A stretch of 64,000 nt of DNA. Origin: Marixanthotalea marina (GTDB lineage Bacteria > Bacteroidota > Bacteroidia > Flavobacteriales > Flavobacteriaceae). This document shows positions 56,007 through 63,913 of this stretch, piece by piece. The number at the start of each line of letters is the position of its first letter. Positions within the stretch are counted from its first letter, which is position 1. The notes beneath the pieces were generated by a model. The model was not told the origin of the DNA. It did no database searches and saw only the letters and a program-made list of their open reading frames with translations. The stretch spans positions 744,001 to 808,000 of the forward strand of contig JAHLEH010000001.1 in NCBI GenBank assembly GCA_018883545.1, read 5' to 3'. Position numbers and translations under genes: made by a program.

Positions 56007-56291
56007 TTAAATGTATTCTGAAAGATCTTTCCAATCTGGATTCAAACTATTTATTAAATTTATTTTCCATTCTCGATTCCATTTTTTTATTTGTCTTTCT
56101 CTTCTTATTGAATTGTTTACATATTTTGTTGTTTCAAAGTAAACTAATTTGTCGACGTTATATTTTCCAGTAAAAGATTTTAAACCATTGCTTTTGTGTT
56201 GATTCAGTCTGATATTTAACTGTTTGGAACGTCCAACATATAATACCGAATGATTTTTATTAGTTAATATGTAGACATAATAAACATCCAT
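56007..56291 (-). CDS. GIY-YIG nuclease-domain protein (YhbQ/UvrC-like)
   Basis: The 94-residue single-domain protein has YYVYILTNKN...VLYVGRS, the GIY-YIG strand pair (YVYI and YVGR), catalytic Arg in QLNIRLNQH, and a conserved Glu in RRERQIKKW. Such stand-alone proteins are found in repair and in mobile settings. It interrupts the trp operon between trpB and trpA, bracketed by an inverted pair of nearly identical palindromes. It is probably transcribed with the trp genes. Confidence 0.9.
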   Translation of the reverse strand: MDVYYVYILTNKNHSVLYVGRSKQLNIRLNQHKSNGLKSFTGKYNVDKLVYFETTKYVNNSIRRERQIKKWNREWKINLINSLNPDWKDLSEYI

Positions 56292-56304
56292 GCTTAAATT
56301 ATGA

Positions 56305-56327
56305 GATTTCCGCCTACGCGGAAATGA
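56305..56327 (-). repeat. REP-like palindrome (right flank of GIY-YIG gene)
   Basis: On the minus strand this reads TCATTTCCGCGTAGGCGGAA plus ATC, the inverted partner of the copy at 55975. The conserved arms and centre GTAGG are shared, with compensating changes in the stem. Confidence 0.8.
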
Positions 56328-56337
56328 AAAAAATAAA

Positions 56338-57519
56338 CTATAGTTTAAAATATTTAATATAAGTTTCTAAATCCTTATCGCCTCTACCAGATAAACTTAC
56401 CACGACCACATCATTGGGTTTAAATGTTTTTTGTTCAAAAATGGCCAAGGCATGTGAGCTTTCGATAGCAGGAATAATGCCTTCTAGTTTACAAAGTTCT
56501 AAACCTGCTTTCATGGCATCTTCATCGGTAATGGACATAAATTCAGCACGGCCTGTTTTTGCCAAATGTGCGTGCATGGGCCCAACGCCTGGATAATCTA
56601 AGCCTGCAGAAATAGAATAAGGCTCTGTTATTTGTCCGTCCTTGGTTTGCATCAACAATGTTTTGCACCCATGAATAATGCCTTCCTTTCCTAAAACGGA
56701 TGTAGCTGCACTTTCGCCAGAATCAACGCCCAAACCAGCAGCTTCAACGGCAATAATGTTCACGTCAGATTCGTGCAAAAAGTGGTAATAAGTGCCAGCG
56801 GCATTACTCCCACCACCTATACAGGCAACTACATAATCTGGGTTTTCTCGATTTTCATGTTCTTTAAGCTGCCATTTAATTTCTTCGGAAATAATGGACT
56901 GAAACCGTGTTACCATATCCGGGTAGGGATGTGGCCCAATGGCAGAACCGATAATATAATGCGTGTCTACGGGATTGTTAATCCAATCGCGAATGGCCTC
57001 GTTGGTAGCGTCTTTTAGAGTTCGGCTACCAGATAAAGCAGGAACCACTTTAGCGCCTAACATTTTCATACGCGCCACATTGGGCGCTTGTCTGGCAATG
57101 TCAATTTCGCCCATATATACCACGCATTCGATGCCCATTAAAGCGCAAACAGTGGCGGTGGCTACACCATGTTGACCAGCACCGGTTTCAGCAATAATAC
57201 GAGTCTTGCCTAAACGTTTTGCCATTAAAATTTGACCAATGGTATTGTTTATTTTGTGCGCACCAGTATGGTTTAAATCTTCGCGTTTTAAATAAATTTT
57301 GGTGTTATATTTTTCAGAAAGGCGTTTGGCAAAATAAAGCGGCGATGGCCTACCAACATAATCTTTAAGCAATTGGTTGAATTCTTTTAGGAATTCAGGT
57401 TCGGCCATTACTTCCAAATATTTTTGTCGTAATTCTTCAACATTTGGGTAGAGCATTTCAGGAATGAATGCGCCTCCAAATTCTCCGTAATACCCTTTTT
57501 CGTTTACGTTATAGTTCAT
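56338..57519 (-). CDS. trpB: Tryptophan synthase beta subunit
   Basis: The ~393-residue PLP enzyme joins indole with serine to give tryptophan. The PLP lysine is in [11 protein letters not shown], and the phosphate-binding loop is GGGSNAAG. I start at the ATG at 57519 because the extra codons up to 57531 (MTKI) come from a repeated sequence also found before trpD. Downstream is the GIY-YIG gene, then trpA. Confidence 0.95.
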   Translation of the reverse strand: MNYNVNEKGYYGEFGGAFIPEMLYPNVEELRQKYLEVMAEPEFLKEFNQLLKDYVGRPSPLYFAKRLSEKYNTKIYLKREDLNHTGAHKINNTIGQILMAKRLGKTRIIAETGAGQHGVATATVCALMGIECVVYMGEIDIARQAPNVARMKMLGAKVVPALSGSRTLKDATNEAIRDWINNPVDTHYIIGSAIGPHPYPDMVTRFQSIISEEIKWQLKEHENRENPDYVVACIGGGSNAAGTYYHFLHESDVNIIAVEAAGLGVDSGESAATSVLGKEGIIHGCKTLLMQTKDGQITEPYSISAGLDYPGVGPMHAHLAKTGRAEFMSITDEDAMKAGLELCKLEGIIPAIESSHALAIFEQKTFKPNDVVVVSLSGRGDKDLETYIKYFKL

Positions 57520-57522
57520 AAT

Positions 57523-57573
57523 TTTTGTCATTGACTTTTGTCGAATCTTCGATTTCCTGCTGAAGCAGGAATC
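57523..57573 (-). repeat. Repeat before trpB, copy of the one before trpD
   Basis: The segment TTTTTGTCATTGACTTT... with a following GATTTCCTGC/GCAGGAATC hairpin (57551-57573) aligns over about 50 bases with 60420-60470, upstream of trpD. Confidence 0.75.
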
Positions 57574-57596
57574 TATTTAAAATTAGTTTTATTTGT

Positions 57597-57630
57597 TATG
57601 TTCATTTTGTCTTGATACAAAATGAACATA
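57597..57630. repeat. 13-bp perfect inverted repeat, trpF-trpB spacer
   Basis: TATGTTCATTTTG (57597-57609) and CAAAATGAACATA (57618-57630) flank an 8-base loop. The style is that of common Bacteroidota intergenic palindromes. A small TTTTCC-TTC-GGAAAA hairpin follows at about 57654-57668. I see no gene in 57520-57747. Confidence 0.75.
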
Positions 57631-57747
57631 AAAATCAAATTGAAATGAGGAATTTTTCCTTCGGAAAACCAAAAATAAAATCTAAATTTTTTCCAAGGCT
57701 TCAGAAATTTTAACGATTTGATTTTTATATTCTACATTTCAATAGTT

Positions 57748-58434
57748 TCAATGCTTTGCATTGATTTGGTTTTTAAACTCTTTTAATTCCTCAATATTCT
57801 TCAATCCTGGTTCTATTTCAAATTGACTGTTTACATCTAGAGCGTAACAGTATTTGGATTCCTGCTTTTGCAGGAATGACAAAACTTTTTCTGTTTCATT
57901 CAGACCAATGCCACCACTTAAAAAAAACGGTTTTGTTAAAGTGTAATTTTTTAACACGTTCCAATCGAAAGTATAGCCATTCCCGCCCGGTAATTTGCCT
58001 TTGGTGTCGAACAGGAAATAATCGCATACTGCTTCAAAAGGTTTTAAAGCATCAAAATTGAAGGATTCATCTATTGAAAAAGCTTTGATAATTTCTATTT
58101 TATCTTTGATCTGAACTAGTTTCAGATTCTTGTCATGTGATTCCGAAATGAATTCGTAATGACGTTTTAATTTTTTACAATACTCTGGTGATTCATGACC
58201 ATGTAATTGCACGGCTTGTAAATTATATATGGTTATTTTTTCAATAACCATATCAATATCTGCATCAACAAAAACCCCTACTTTTTTAATGGTATTGGGC
58301 AGTTTGGGTATGTTGTTTTCAACGAAGTATCTTTTGGATTTTTCGTAGAAAATAAAGCCAAGATAATCTGGTTGCAATGAAGCAACTTGTTCAATATTAT
58401 CTGGATATTTCATGCCACAAACCTTGAGTCTCAT
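57748..58434 (-). CDS. trpF: Phosphoribosylanthranilate isomerase, with an in-frame palindrome
   Basis: The 228-residue TIM barrel has LKVCGMKYPDNI with the catalytic Cys, and the late phosphate loop PFFLSGGIGLNETE then ALDVNSQFEIEPG with the catalytic Asp. Residues 186-193 (SFLQKQES), between these two motifs, are encoded by the palindrome at 57856-57880. That loop lies between the last two barrel strands and tolerates insertion. The protein still reads through to a normal end. Confidence 0.94.
   Translation of the reverse strand: MRLKVCGMKYPDNIEQVASLQPDYLGFIFYEKSKRYFVENNIPKLPNTIKKVGVFVDADIDMVIEKITIYNLQAVQLHGHESPEYCKKLKRHYEFISESHDKNLKLVQIKDKIEIIKAFSIDESFNFDALKPFEAVCDYFLFDTKGKLPGGNGYTFDWNVLKNYTLTKPFFLSGGIGLNETEKVLSFLQKQESKYCYALDVNSQFEIEPGLKNIEELKEFKNQINAKH
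57856..57880 (-). repeat. REP-like palindrome inside trpF
   Basis: GTCATTCCTGC-AAAA-GCAGGAATCC on the minus strand. It is the same element as at 60500-60524 apart from the loop, and encodes residues 185-193 of TrpF. Confidence 0.85.
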
Positions 58435-58442
58435 ATTGTTCT

Positions 58443-58491
58443 GTCATTCCTGCCTTTCGTCTATCTCTCAAGATAAACTCGGGAAGGAATC
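58443..58491 (+). repeat. REP-like element, forward copy in the trpC-trpF spacer
   Basis: It starts GTCATTCC and ends GGAATC. It forms an inverted pair with 58518-58567. The inner part is longer and less regular than in the other copies. Confidence 0.65.
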
Positions 58492-58517
58492 TTTTTGTTT
58501 TTGATTCAATTTATAAT

Positions 58518-58567
58518 GGATTCCGCATCACACTTCGACTACGCTCAGTGGGACAGTGCGGAATGAC
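58518..58567 (-). repeat. REP-like element, reverse copy in the trpC-trpF spacer
   Basis: GGATTCCGCA ... TGCGGAATGAC. The preceding AATTTATAATGGATTCC (58508-58524) is identical to bases 60490-60506 before the trpG-side copy. Confidence 0.7.
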
Positions 58568-58568
58568 G

Positions 58569-59354
58569 TTACTTATTCAATTCTTTTATAAACGCCTTGG
58601 CACTTTCACCAGGGTTATCGGTTTTCATAAAATTTTCACCAATTAAAAAACCTTTATAACCATAAGGTTGTAGTTCTTTAATGGCTTCAATGTTGCTAAT
58701 ACCGCTTTCCGACACTTTTACAAAATCATTTGGAATAATTTCACTTAATTTTTTACTGGTTTCAATACTTACATCGAAGGTTTTTAAATTCCTATTGTTC
58801 ACACCTAACATATCCAAACTTGGCATGACGGATTTATGCAGTTCTTCCTCGTTATGTACTTCCAACAACACATCGAGATTTAGGCTTTTAGCAAATTCTG
58901 AAAATTGTTTTATTTCCTCCCTTGTTAATATGGTAGCAATTAATAAAATAACATCAGCTCCATGAGCTTTAGCTTCCAAAAGTTGGTATTCATCAATAAT
59001 GAATTCCTTTCTCAATAAAGGTAAATTACAACTGGCACGGGCCAATAACAAATCGTCTAAAGCACCTCCAAAATATTTTAAATCGGTTAAAACGGACATG
59101 CCGCAAACGCCAGCATTTTCATAGCCTCTGGCCACATCTTGCACGTTTAGATTTTGGTTGATGGTTGATTTGGAAGGCGAACGTCTTTTGTGCTCGGCAA
59201 TAATTCCCGAAGTGCTGTTTTTTAGTTTATTGGACAAAGAAATCGTTTGTCTTTCAAACAAAACCAATTGCTCCAATTGGGAAACTGGAATGAGCGATTT
59301 TTTTAAATCGACTTCTTTTCGTTTATCAATTACTATTTTGTCTAGTATGTTCAT
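58569..59354 (-). CDS. trpC: Indole-3-glycerol-phosphate synthase
   Basis: The 261-residue TIM barrel has GIIAEHKRRSPSKSTI (catalytic Lys and Glu region), VLTDLKYFGG, LLRKEFIIDEYQ, LGVNNRNLKTF and VSESGISN, all family motifs. It ring-closes the carboxyphenylaminodeoxyribulose phosphate to indoleglycerol phosphate. Confidence 0.96.
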   Translation of the reverse strand: MNILDKIVIDKRKEVDLKKSLIPVSQLEQLVLFERQTISLSNKLKNSTSGIIAEHKRRSPSKSTINQNLNVQDVARGYENAGVCGMSVLTDLKYFGGALDDLLLARASCNLPLLRKEFIIDEYQLLEAKAHGADVILLIATILTREEIKQFSEFAKSLNLDVLLEVHNEEELHKSVMPSLDMLGVNNRNLKTFDVSIETSKKLSEIIPNDFVKVSESGISNIEAIKELQPYGYKGFLIGENFMKTDNPGESAKAFIKELNK

Positions 59355-59360
59355 GTTCTC

Positions 59361-59425
59361 GTCAACCTGAACTTGTTTCAGGTTCTCATTATTTTGTGTG
59401 ATGCTGAAACAAGTTCAGCATGACG
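59361..59425. repeat. Inverted pair of palindromes, trpD-trpC spacer
   Basis: GTCAACCTGAACTTGTTTCA... (59361-59387) and, in reverse, CGTCATGCTGAACTTGTTTC... (59400-59425) share GTCA/CTGAACTTGTTTCAG with compensating stem changes. Confidence 0.75.
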
Positions 59426-59427
59426 TT

Positions 59428-60420
59428 TTATTTGCTTAATTCAATTAGTGTGTCTAAACTTTCTTTTGCTTTTCCAGAGCGCAAAGATTCTTTTGCTATT
59501 TCAAAACCTTCTTTATGGCTTATTTGTTTTGCCGTGGCAATGGCTAAGCCGGCATTGGCACAAACAACATTGTTCTGGGCTTCGGTACCTTTTCCTTGAA
59601 TAACATCCATGAAAATTTTAGCCGAACTTTCTACCGTACTTCCGCCAAAAATAGCGTCTTGTTTTATTTGAGAAATACCCAAATCTTCAGGTATAAAAAG
59701 TGTTTCTGTTTGATTTGAAATAATTTTTGCGTTCCCTGTCAAAGATATTTCATCATAGCCATCCAATGCGTGTATTATGCTATAATTTTTATCAGTTTCT
59801 TGATATAAATAACCATAAAGTCGAAGTAATTCTAAATTGAACACTCCTACCATTTGGTTTTTTGGAAATGATGGATTTACCATAGGGCCTAACATATTGA
59901 AAAAGGTTTTTACGCCCAATTCCCGTCGTATGGGTGCCACATTTTTCATAGCTGGATGAAATAATGGCGCATGCAAAACACAAATACCTGCTTTTTCTAT
60001 CGAAGTTTTCAAAAAACTTTCATTATTTGAAAATTTTATACCTAAAAACTCCATAACATTTGATGAACCACAAGACGATGACACACCATAATTACCATGT
60101 TTGGCCACATTAACACCTGCACCAGCGGTTACAAACGATGCCAATGTTGAAATATTAAAGGTGTCTTTACCATCACCACCCGTGCCACATAAATCAATGG
60201 CATTAAAGCCTTCTAAATTTATGGGGATGCATAATTCCAATAGGGCGTCCCTAAAGCCTTTTAATTCTTCCAGTGTTATGCTTCGCATCATGAAAACCGT
60301 TAGGAAAGAAGCGATTTGACTTTGGTTGTACATACCATTGGAAATGTTTACCAAAACTTGTTTGGCTTCTTTGCTATCTAGTGTTTCGTGATTTATTAAT
60401 CTATTTAATGTCTCTTTCAT
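59428..60420 (-). CDS. trpD: Anthranilate phosphoribosyltransferase
   Basis: The ~330-residue enzyme has LCGTGGDGKDTFNIST (PRPP loop), KHGNYGVSSSCGSSNVMEFL, and HALDGYDEISL. It transfers phosphoribose to anthranilate. I start at the ATG at 60420; an ATG three codons earlier lies in the repeat shared with trpB. Both are possible. Confidence 0.95.
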   Translation of the reverse strand: MKETLNRLINHETLDSKEAKQVLVNISNGMYNQSQIASFLTVFMMRSITLEELKGFRDALLELCIPINLEGFNAIDLCGTGGDGKDTFNISTLASFVTAGAGVNVAKHGNYGVSSSCGSSNVMEFLGIKFSNNESFLKTSIEKAGICVLHAPLFHPAMKNVAPIRRELGVKTFFNMLGPMVNPSFPKNQMVGVFNLELLRLYGYLYQETDKNYSIIHALDGYDEISLTGNAKIISNQTETLFIPEDLGISQIKQDAIFGGSTVESSAKIFMDVIQGKGTEAQNNVVCANAGLAIATAKQISHKEGFEIAKESLRSGKAKESLDTLIELSK

Positions 60421-60470
60421 TTTTGTCATTGACTTTGGCGGATCTTATATTTCCTTCTTAGTCAGGAATC
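60420..60470 (-). repeat. Repeat before trpD, copy of the one before trpB
   Basis: TTTTTGTCATTGACTTTG... aligns over ~50 bases with 57523-57573. Here the hairpin part (TTTCCTTCTTAGTCAGGAATC) is decayed. Confidence 0.7.
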
Positions 60471-60499
60471 TAAATTTAATTTAATTTGTAATTTATAAT

Positions 60500-60524
60500 G
60501 GATTCCTGCCTTCGCAGGAATGAC
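60500..60524 (-). repeat. REP-like palindrome after trpG
   Basis: GTCATTCCTGC-GAAG-GCAGGAATCC, 5 bases after the trpG stop. It has the same arms as the palindrome inside trpF. Confidence 0.85.
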
Positions 60525-60529
60525 AGAGT

Positions 60530-61093
60530 CTAGCTATTTATCCAATTTTTAAGTATCTGTTTCCCTGCTGGTGTTAAAACCGATTCTGGATGGTATTGCA
60601 CACCTTTAACGTTATATGTTTTGTGGCGTAAAGACATTACCTGTCCGTTTTCATCAAACGAAGTGGCTTCAAGGCTTTCCGGTAGGTTGGCATTAACTAC
60701 CCAAGAATGGTAACGGCCCACTTCAATTTCCTTTTCAAGTCCCGCAAAAATAGGTTCGTCGTCAACAGTAATATTTACTTTAGTGGCCACGCCATGATAC
60801 ACTTCATTTAAATTAACCAATGAGCCTCCAAACACTTCACCTATGGCTTGTTGTCCTAAGCACACGCCTAAAATACTTTTTGTGGGCGCATATTTTTCTA
60901 TAATTGGTTTTAGCAAGCCAGCTTCATCTGGAATACCAGGTCCTGGAGACAATAAAATCTTATCGAAAGGTTCTACATCTTCCAAAGTTAATTTATCGTT
61001 TCTCAATACGGTAACATCACAATTTAGATCTTCTAAATAGTGCACTAAATTGTAGGTAAAACTGTCGTAATTATCTATTACTAATATTTTCAT
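60530..61093 (-). CDS. trpG: Anthranilate synthase glutaminase component
   Basis: The 187-residue class I amidotransferase has the nucleophile Cys in ILGVCLGQQAIGE and the His-Glu pair in GVQYHPESVLTPAG. It supplies ammonia to TrpE; relatives also serve p-aminobenzoate synthesis. The gene starts 2 bases after trpE ends. Confidence 0.96.
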   Translation of the reverse strand: MKILVIDNYDSFTYNLVHYLEDLNCDVTVLRNDKLTLEDVEPFDKILLSPGPGIPDEAGLLKPIIEKYAPTKSILGVCLGQQAIGEVFGGSLVNLNEVYHGVATKVNITVDDEPIFAGLEKEIEVGRYHSWVVNANLPESLEATSFDENGQVMSLRHKTYNVKGVQYHPESVLTPAGKQILKNWINS

Positions 61094-61095
61094 AA

Positions 61096-62499
61096 TTAAA
61101 TGTCTTCGGCTAATGTTATGGCTTTGGTTAAAGCCCCCAATTTGTTATAAACTTCCTGTAACTCGCTGTCTGGATTGGATTTTGATACCAATCCTGCGCC
61201 AGCTCGCCAATGTAGCTTGTGGTCTTTGCTTAAAAAAGTGCGAATCATTATGGCATGGTTAAAGTTGCCTTCAAAATCCATAAAACCTATGGCACCACCA
61301 TAAAAACCACGACTGGTTTTCTCGTATTGCTCAATAAGTTGCATGGCCCTATGTTTTGGTGCGCCGCTTAAAGTGCCTGCGGGAAAGGTGTCTGCCACCA
61401 CTTGCATGGTTGGCGTTTCCTTGTGTTTTTGTCCAGTAACTTTGCTTACCAAGTGGATAACATGCGAGAAAAACTGAACTTCACGGTAGGTATCAACTGT
61501 TACTTGGTTGCCATGTCGGCTCAAATCGTTTCTCGCCAAATCTACCAGCATGACATGTTCGGCATTTTCCTTTTTATCTTTTTTTAGGGCCTCAGCCAAA
61601 GCGGCATCTTTAACATCATCATCGGTGCGCCTAAAGGTGCCGGCAATGGGATGGATCTCAGCCTTGCCAGCGCTTACAATAAGTTGGGCTTCGGGTGAAC
61701 TTCCAAAAATTTTGAAGTTCCCATAGTCAAAATAGAATAGGTAAGGGGATGGGTTGATGCTTCTTAAGGCTCTGTACACATTGAATTCGTCGCCTTTGAA
61801 TTCTTGGGTAAAACTTTTTGATAAAACCAATTGAAACACATCACCACGACCACAATGTTTTTTTGCCAATTCCACATGGTGCTTGTATTCGTCATCGGTT
61901 AAATTGGAAGTAATATCGCCCGAAGGTTTGAATTTATAGGATGCAAAAGATTGAATGTTAATTAGATTGTCTATCTCATGGATATTGTTTTCACAATGGT
62001 AGCAATGGGCAAAAATATAGGCCTCGTTTTTAAAATGATTAATGGCAATTATATTTTTGTAGACCGCATAGTAAACATCTGGTATATTTACTGAGTTTTC
62101 TTTTTTGTTTATTTCAATGTCTTCAAAATACCTAACGGCATCGTAAGCTGTATATCCAAAAATACCATTGTTTATAAACTTGAAGTTTTCGTCGTTATCT
62201 ACCTTAAACCGTTTGGTAAAGTTGTGGATTTCATTGGCTAAATTAACTGAATCGTCTATGTTGGTCAATGTGGAGCTTCCGTCAGGAAATGTTTGCGTAA
62301 TGGTTTCATTTTCAACTTTAATAGACGCAATAGGATTGAAGCATATGTATGAAAAGTTTTTTTGGTTTTTATGGTAATCGCCACTTTCCAATAAAATGCT
62401 GTTGGGGTATTTGTCCCTTATTTTGTAATAGACGGTCACCGGTGTAATGGTGTCGGTCAATATTTTTTTGTGGTAGGTATGTAAGTTAAAAGTCTTCAT
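61096..62499 (-). CDS. trpE: Anthranilate synthase component I
   Basis: The 467-residue chorismate-utilising enzyme has GDVFQLVLSKSF, SPSPYLFYF-type INPSPYLFYFDYG, HPIAGTFRR, HVMLVDLARNDL and FPAGTLSGAPKHRAM, the standard TrpE motifs. A LLES-type feedback site is visible early in the protein (ILLESGDYHK). It is the first enzyme gene after the leader and attenuator. Confidence 0.96.
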   Translation of the reverse strand: MKTFNLHTYHKKILTDTITPVTVYYKIRDKYPNSILLESGDYHKNQKNFSYICFNPIASIKVENETITQTFPDGSSTLTNIDDSVNLANEIHNFTKRFKVDNDENFKFINNGIFGYTAYDAVRYFEDIEINKKENSVNIPDVYYAVYKNIIAINHFKNEAYIFAHCYHCENNIHEIDNLINIQSFASYKFKPSGDITSNLTDDEYKHHVELAKKHCGRGDVFQLVLSKSFTQEFKGDEFNVYRALRSINPSPYLFYFDYGNFKIFGSSPEAQLIVSAGKAEIHPIAGTFRRTDDDVKDAALAEALKKDKKENAEHVMLVDLARNDLSRHGNQVTVDTYREVQFFSHVIHLVSKVTGQKHKETPTMQVVADTFPAGTLSGAPKHRAMQLIEQYEKTSRGFYGGAIGFMDFEGNFNHAIMIRTFLSKDHKLHWRAGAGLVSKSNPDSELQEVYNKLGALTKAITLAEDI

Positions 62500-62508
62500 A
62501 AACGGTTC

Positions 62509-62542
62509 AAAAAAAAAGGCCTGTCGTGAATGACAAGCCTTT
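62509..62542 (-). terminator. trp attenuator (terminator hairpin)
   Basis: On the minus strand AAAGGCTTGTC pairs with GACAGGCCTTT (11 bp, one G-T) around the loop ATTCAC, followed by T6 beyond the stem. It ends 10 bases before the trpE ATG. The loop plus right arm holds TTCACGA (62530-62524), complementary to TCGTGAA at 62584-62578 at the end of trpL. Confidence 0.9.
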
Positions 62543-62572
62543 ATGTATTTTAATTTTTAAATATACTAGGTT

Positions 62573-62635
62573 TTACTTCACGAAATTTAAGTTTCTAAAG
62601 TGCCACCACCAAGTATTATTTAAAATTGAATTCAT
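62573..62635 (-). CDS. trpL: trp operon leader peptide (20 residues)
   Basis: An ORF of 20 codons, MNSILNNTWWWHFRNLNFVK, has three consecutive Trp codons (62611-62603). It lies between a near-consensus promoter and an attenuator hairpin, directly upstream of trpE. Ribosome stalling at the TGG codons would leave TCGTGAA free to pair with the terminator. A ribosome finishing at the stop would cover it, letting the terminator form. Confidence 0.9.
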   Translation of the reverse strand: MNSILNNTWWWHFRNLNFVK

Positions 62636-62654
62636 TTCTGTTATTTTGTTTTGC

Positions 62655-62685
62655 CAAATATAGAAATGAAAATACAATTACACAA
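62655..62685 (-). promoter_or_regulatory. trp operon promoter
   Basis: TATATTTG (62662-62655) matches TAnnTTTG, with TTG at 62685-62683, 20 bases upstream. It lies 20 bases before the trpL ATG. Confidence 0.75.
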
Positions 62686-62696
62686 TATTTTTAAAT

Positions 62697-62727
62697 AAAA
62701 AAACTACCATTAAAAAATGGTAGTTTT
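62697..62727 (-). terminator. Terminator of the marR gene
   Basis: AAAACTACCAT/ATGGTAGTTTT, an 11-bp perfect stem with a 6-base loop, followed by a T run on the minus strand, 20 bases after the marR stop. Confidence 0.8.
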
Positions 62728-62746
62728 GTGTAGATTACTAGGGGAT

Positions 62747-63217
62747 TTAAAGAGAATTATTTGCTATTAACCTAATCTTTCCTAACAATCTGATAAGCTC
62801 TTTAGTTTCTTCTTCAGATAAAGAACTCGTTAATTTATCCTCAGTTTTATCAATTAATTCATCAATGGTTTCGAGAAAATTAAGGCCTTCCTGAGTAATA
62901 GTAATATCAATTTTTCTGCGGTTGGACTTATTTATTTTTTTCGCCACATAACCTTTTTTCAATAGTTTGTCAATCAGTCTAGATGTGTTACTCATTTTGT
63001 TTACCATACGCTCCTGAATAGTTTCTAGGTTGACAGTATTGTTTCCTTGTCCGCGCAAAATTCGCAACACATTAAACTGTTGAATGGATATTTCGTATGG
63101 CTTAAGAACGTTGTTTAATGCACTGTTAACTGCAGCAAAAGTCACCAACACATTAATGACAGCTTTTTTTGATAAGGCTAAATTTGAATTTATTTTTAAT
63201 ATTTGTTCAATATCCAT
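62747..63217 (-). CDS. MarR-family transcriptional regulator
   Basis: I start at the ATG at 63217; a TTG frame from 63238 would run into the operator-like palindrome. The ~156-residue winged-helix protein has NVLRILRGQG, NLETIQERMVNKMSNTSRLIDKLLKKGYV (recognition helix) and the wing NRRKIDITITQEGLNFLE. It likely represses itself and perhaps the divergent TlpA-like gene. Confidence 0.92.
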   Translation of the reverse strand: MDIEQILKINSNLALSKKAVINVLVTFAAVNSALNNVLKPYEISIQQFNVLRILRGQGNNTVNLETIQERMVNKMSNTSRLIDKLLKKGYVAKKINKSNRRKIDITITQEGLNFLETIDELIDKTEDKLTSSLSEEETKELIRLLGKIRLIANNSL

Positions 63218-63226
63218 TATCAACTG

Positions 63227-63243
63227 TTGTATATACAAATGTA
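63227..63243 (-). promoter_or_regulatory. marR promoter -7 box with overlapping palindromic operator
   Basis: The minus-strand -7 box TACATTTG (63243-63236) overlaps a perfect 12-base palindrome TTGTATATACAA (63227-63238). Its position over the start of transcription fits autorepression. Confidence 0.6.
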
Positions 63244-63365
63244 GGTAATTTGTATTTTTACAGACAAATTATTTTATAAAATTTTGTTAAATCGACAGAC
63301 CTAAGTTGTGGATTGACTAAATTTATAGCTAACGGTTTATTATAAAAGAAATTAAAGTTGTTTTT

Positions 63366-63902
63366 ATGAAGATTTTAAAATTATTGTTTGTTGTATCGCT
63401 TTTAGTGTCTTGCAATAGCAATAAAAAGAATGAAGAAGTTTCACAGAAAGTGGAAGATGTTAATACAACCGTTTCTGTTAGTACGGATCTTGAGGTTTAC
63501 GATTTTGATGGCTTTGAAAAATACTTGACAAAAAATGATGGCAAAACCTATGTGGTTAATTTTTGGGCTACTTGGTGCGCGCCATGTGTAAAGGAATTGC
63601 CATATTTTGAAAAACTTAACCAAGAATACAAAAACAAAAATGTTGAGGTTTTATTGGTGAGTTTAGATTTTCCGCATTTGTATGATACCAAACTGAAGCC
63701 TTTCATTGCAGAAAATAAGTTGCAATCTAAAGTAGTTGCGTTAAATGATGTGGATATGAATACTTGGATTCCTAAAGTGAATGAAGATTGGTCTGGTTCC
63801 ATTCCGGCTACGGTTATCTATAGAAATGATGAAAGTAAGTTTTATGAGCAATCGTTTACTTACGAATCACTTGAAAACGAATTAAAACAGTTTGTAAAAT
63901 AA
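63366..63902 (+). CDS. TlpA-family thioredoxin-like lipoprotein
   Basis: The 178-residue lipoprotein (LLVSC, C16) has a thioredoxin fold with the active site C71-A-P-C74 in FWATWCAPCVKE. It probably reduces disulfides in the envelope. It is divergent from marR and is followed by another exported protein gene after 11 bases. Confidence 0.9.
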   Translation: MKILKLLFVVSLLVSCNSNKKNEEVSQKVEDVNTTVSVSTDLEVYDFDGFEKYLTKNDGKTYVVNFWATWCAPCVKELPYFEKLNQEYKNKNVEVLLVSLDFPHLYDTKLKPFIAENKLQSKVVALNDVDMNTWIPKVNEDWSGSIPATVIYRNDESKFYEQSFTYESLENELKQFVK

Positions 63903-63913
63903 AAACCAATACT

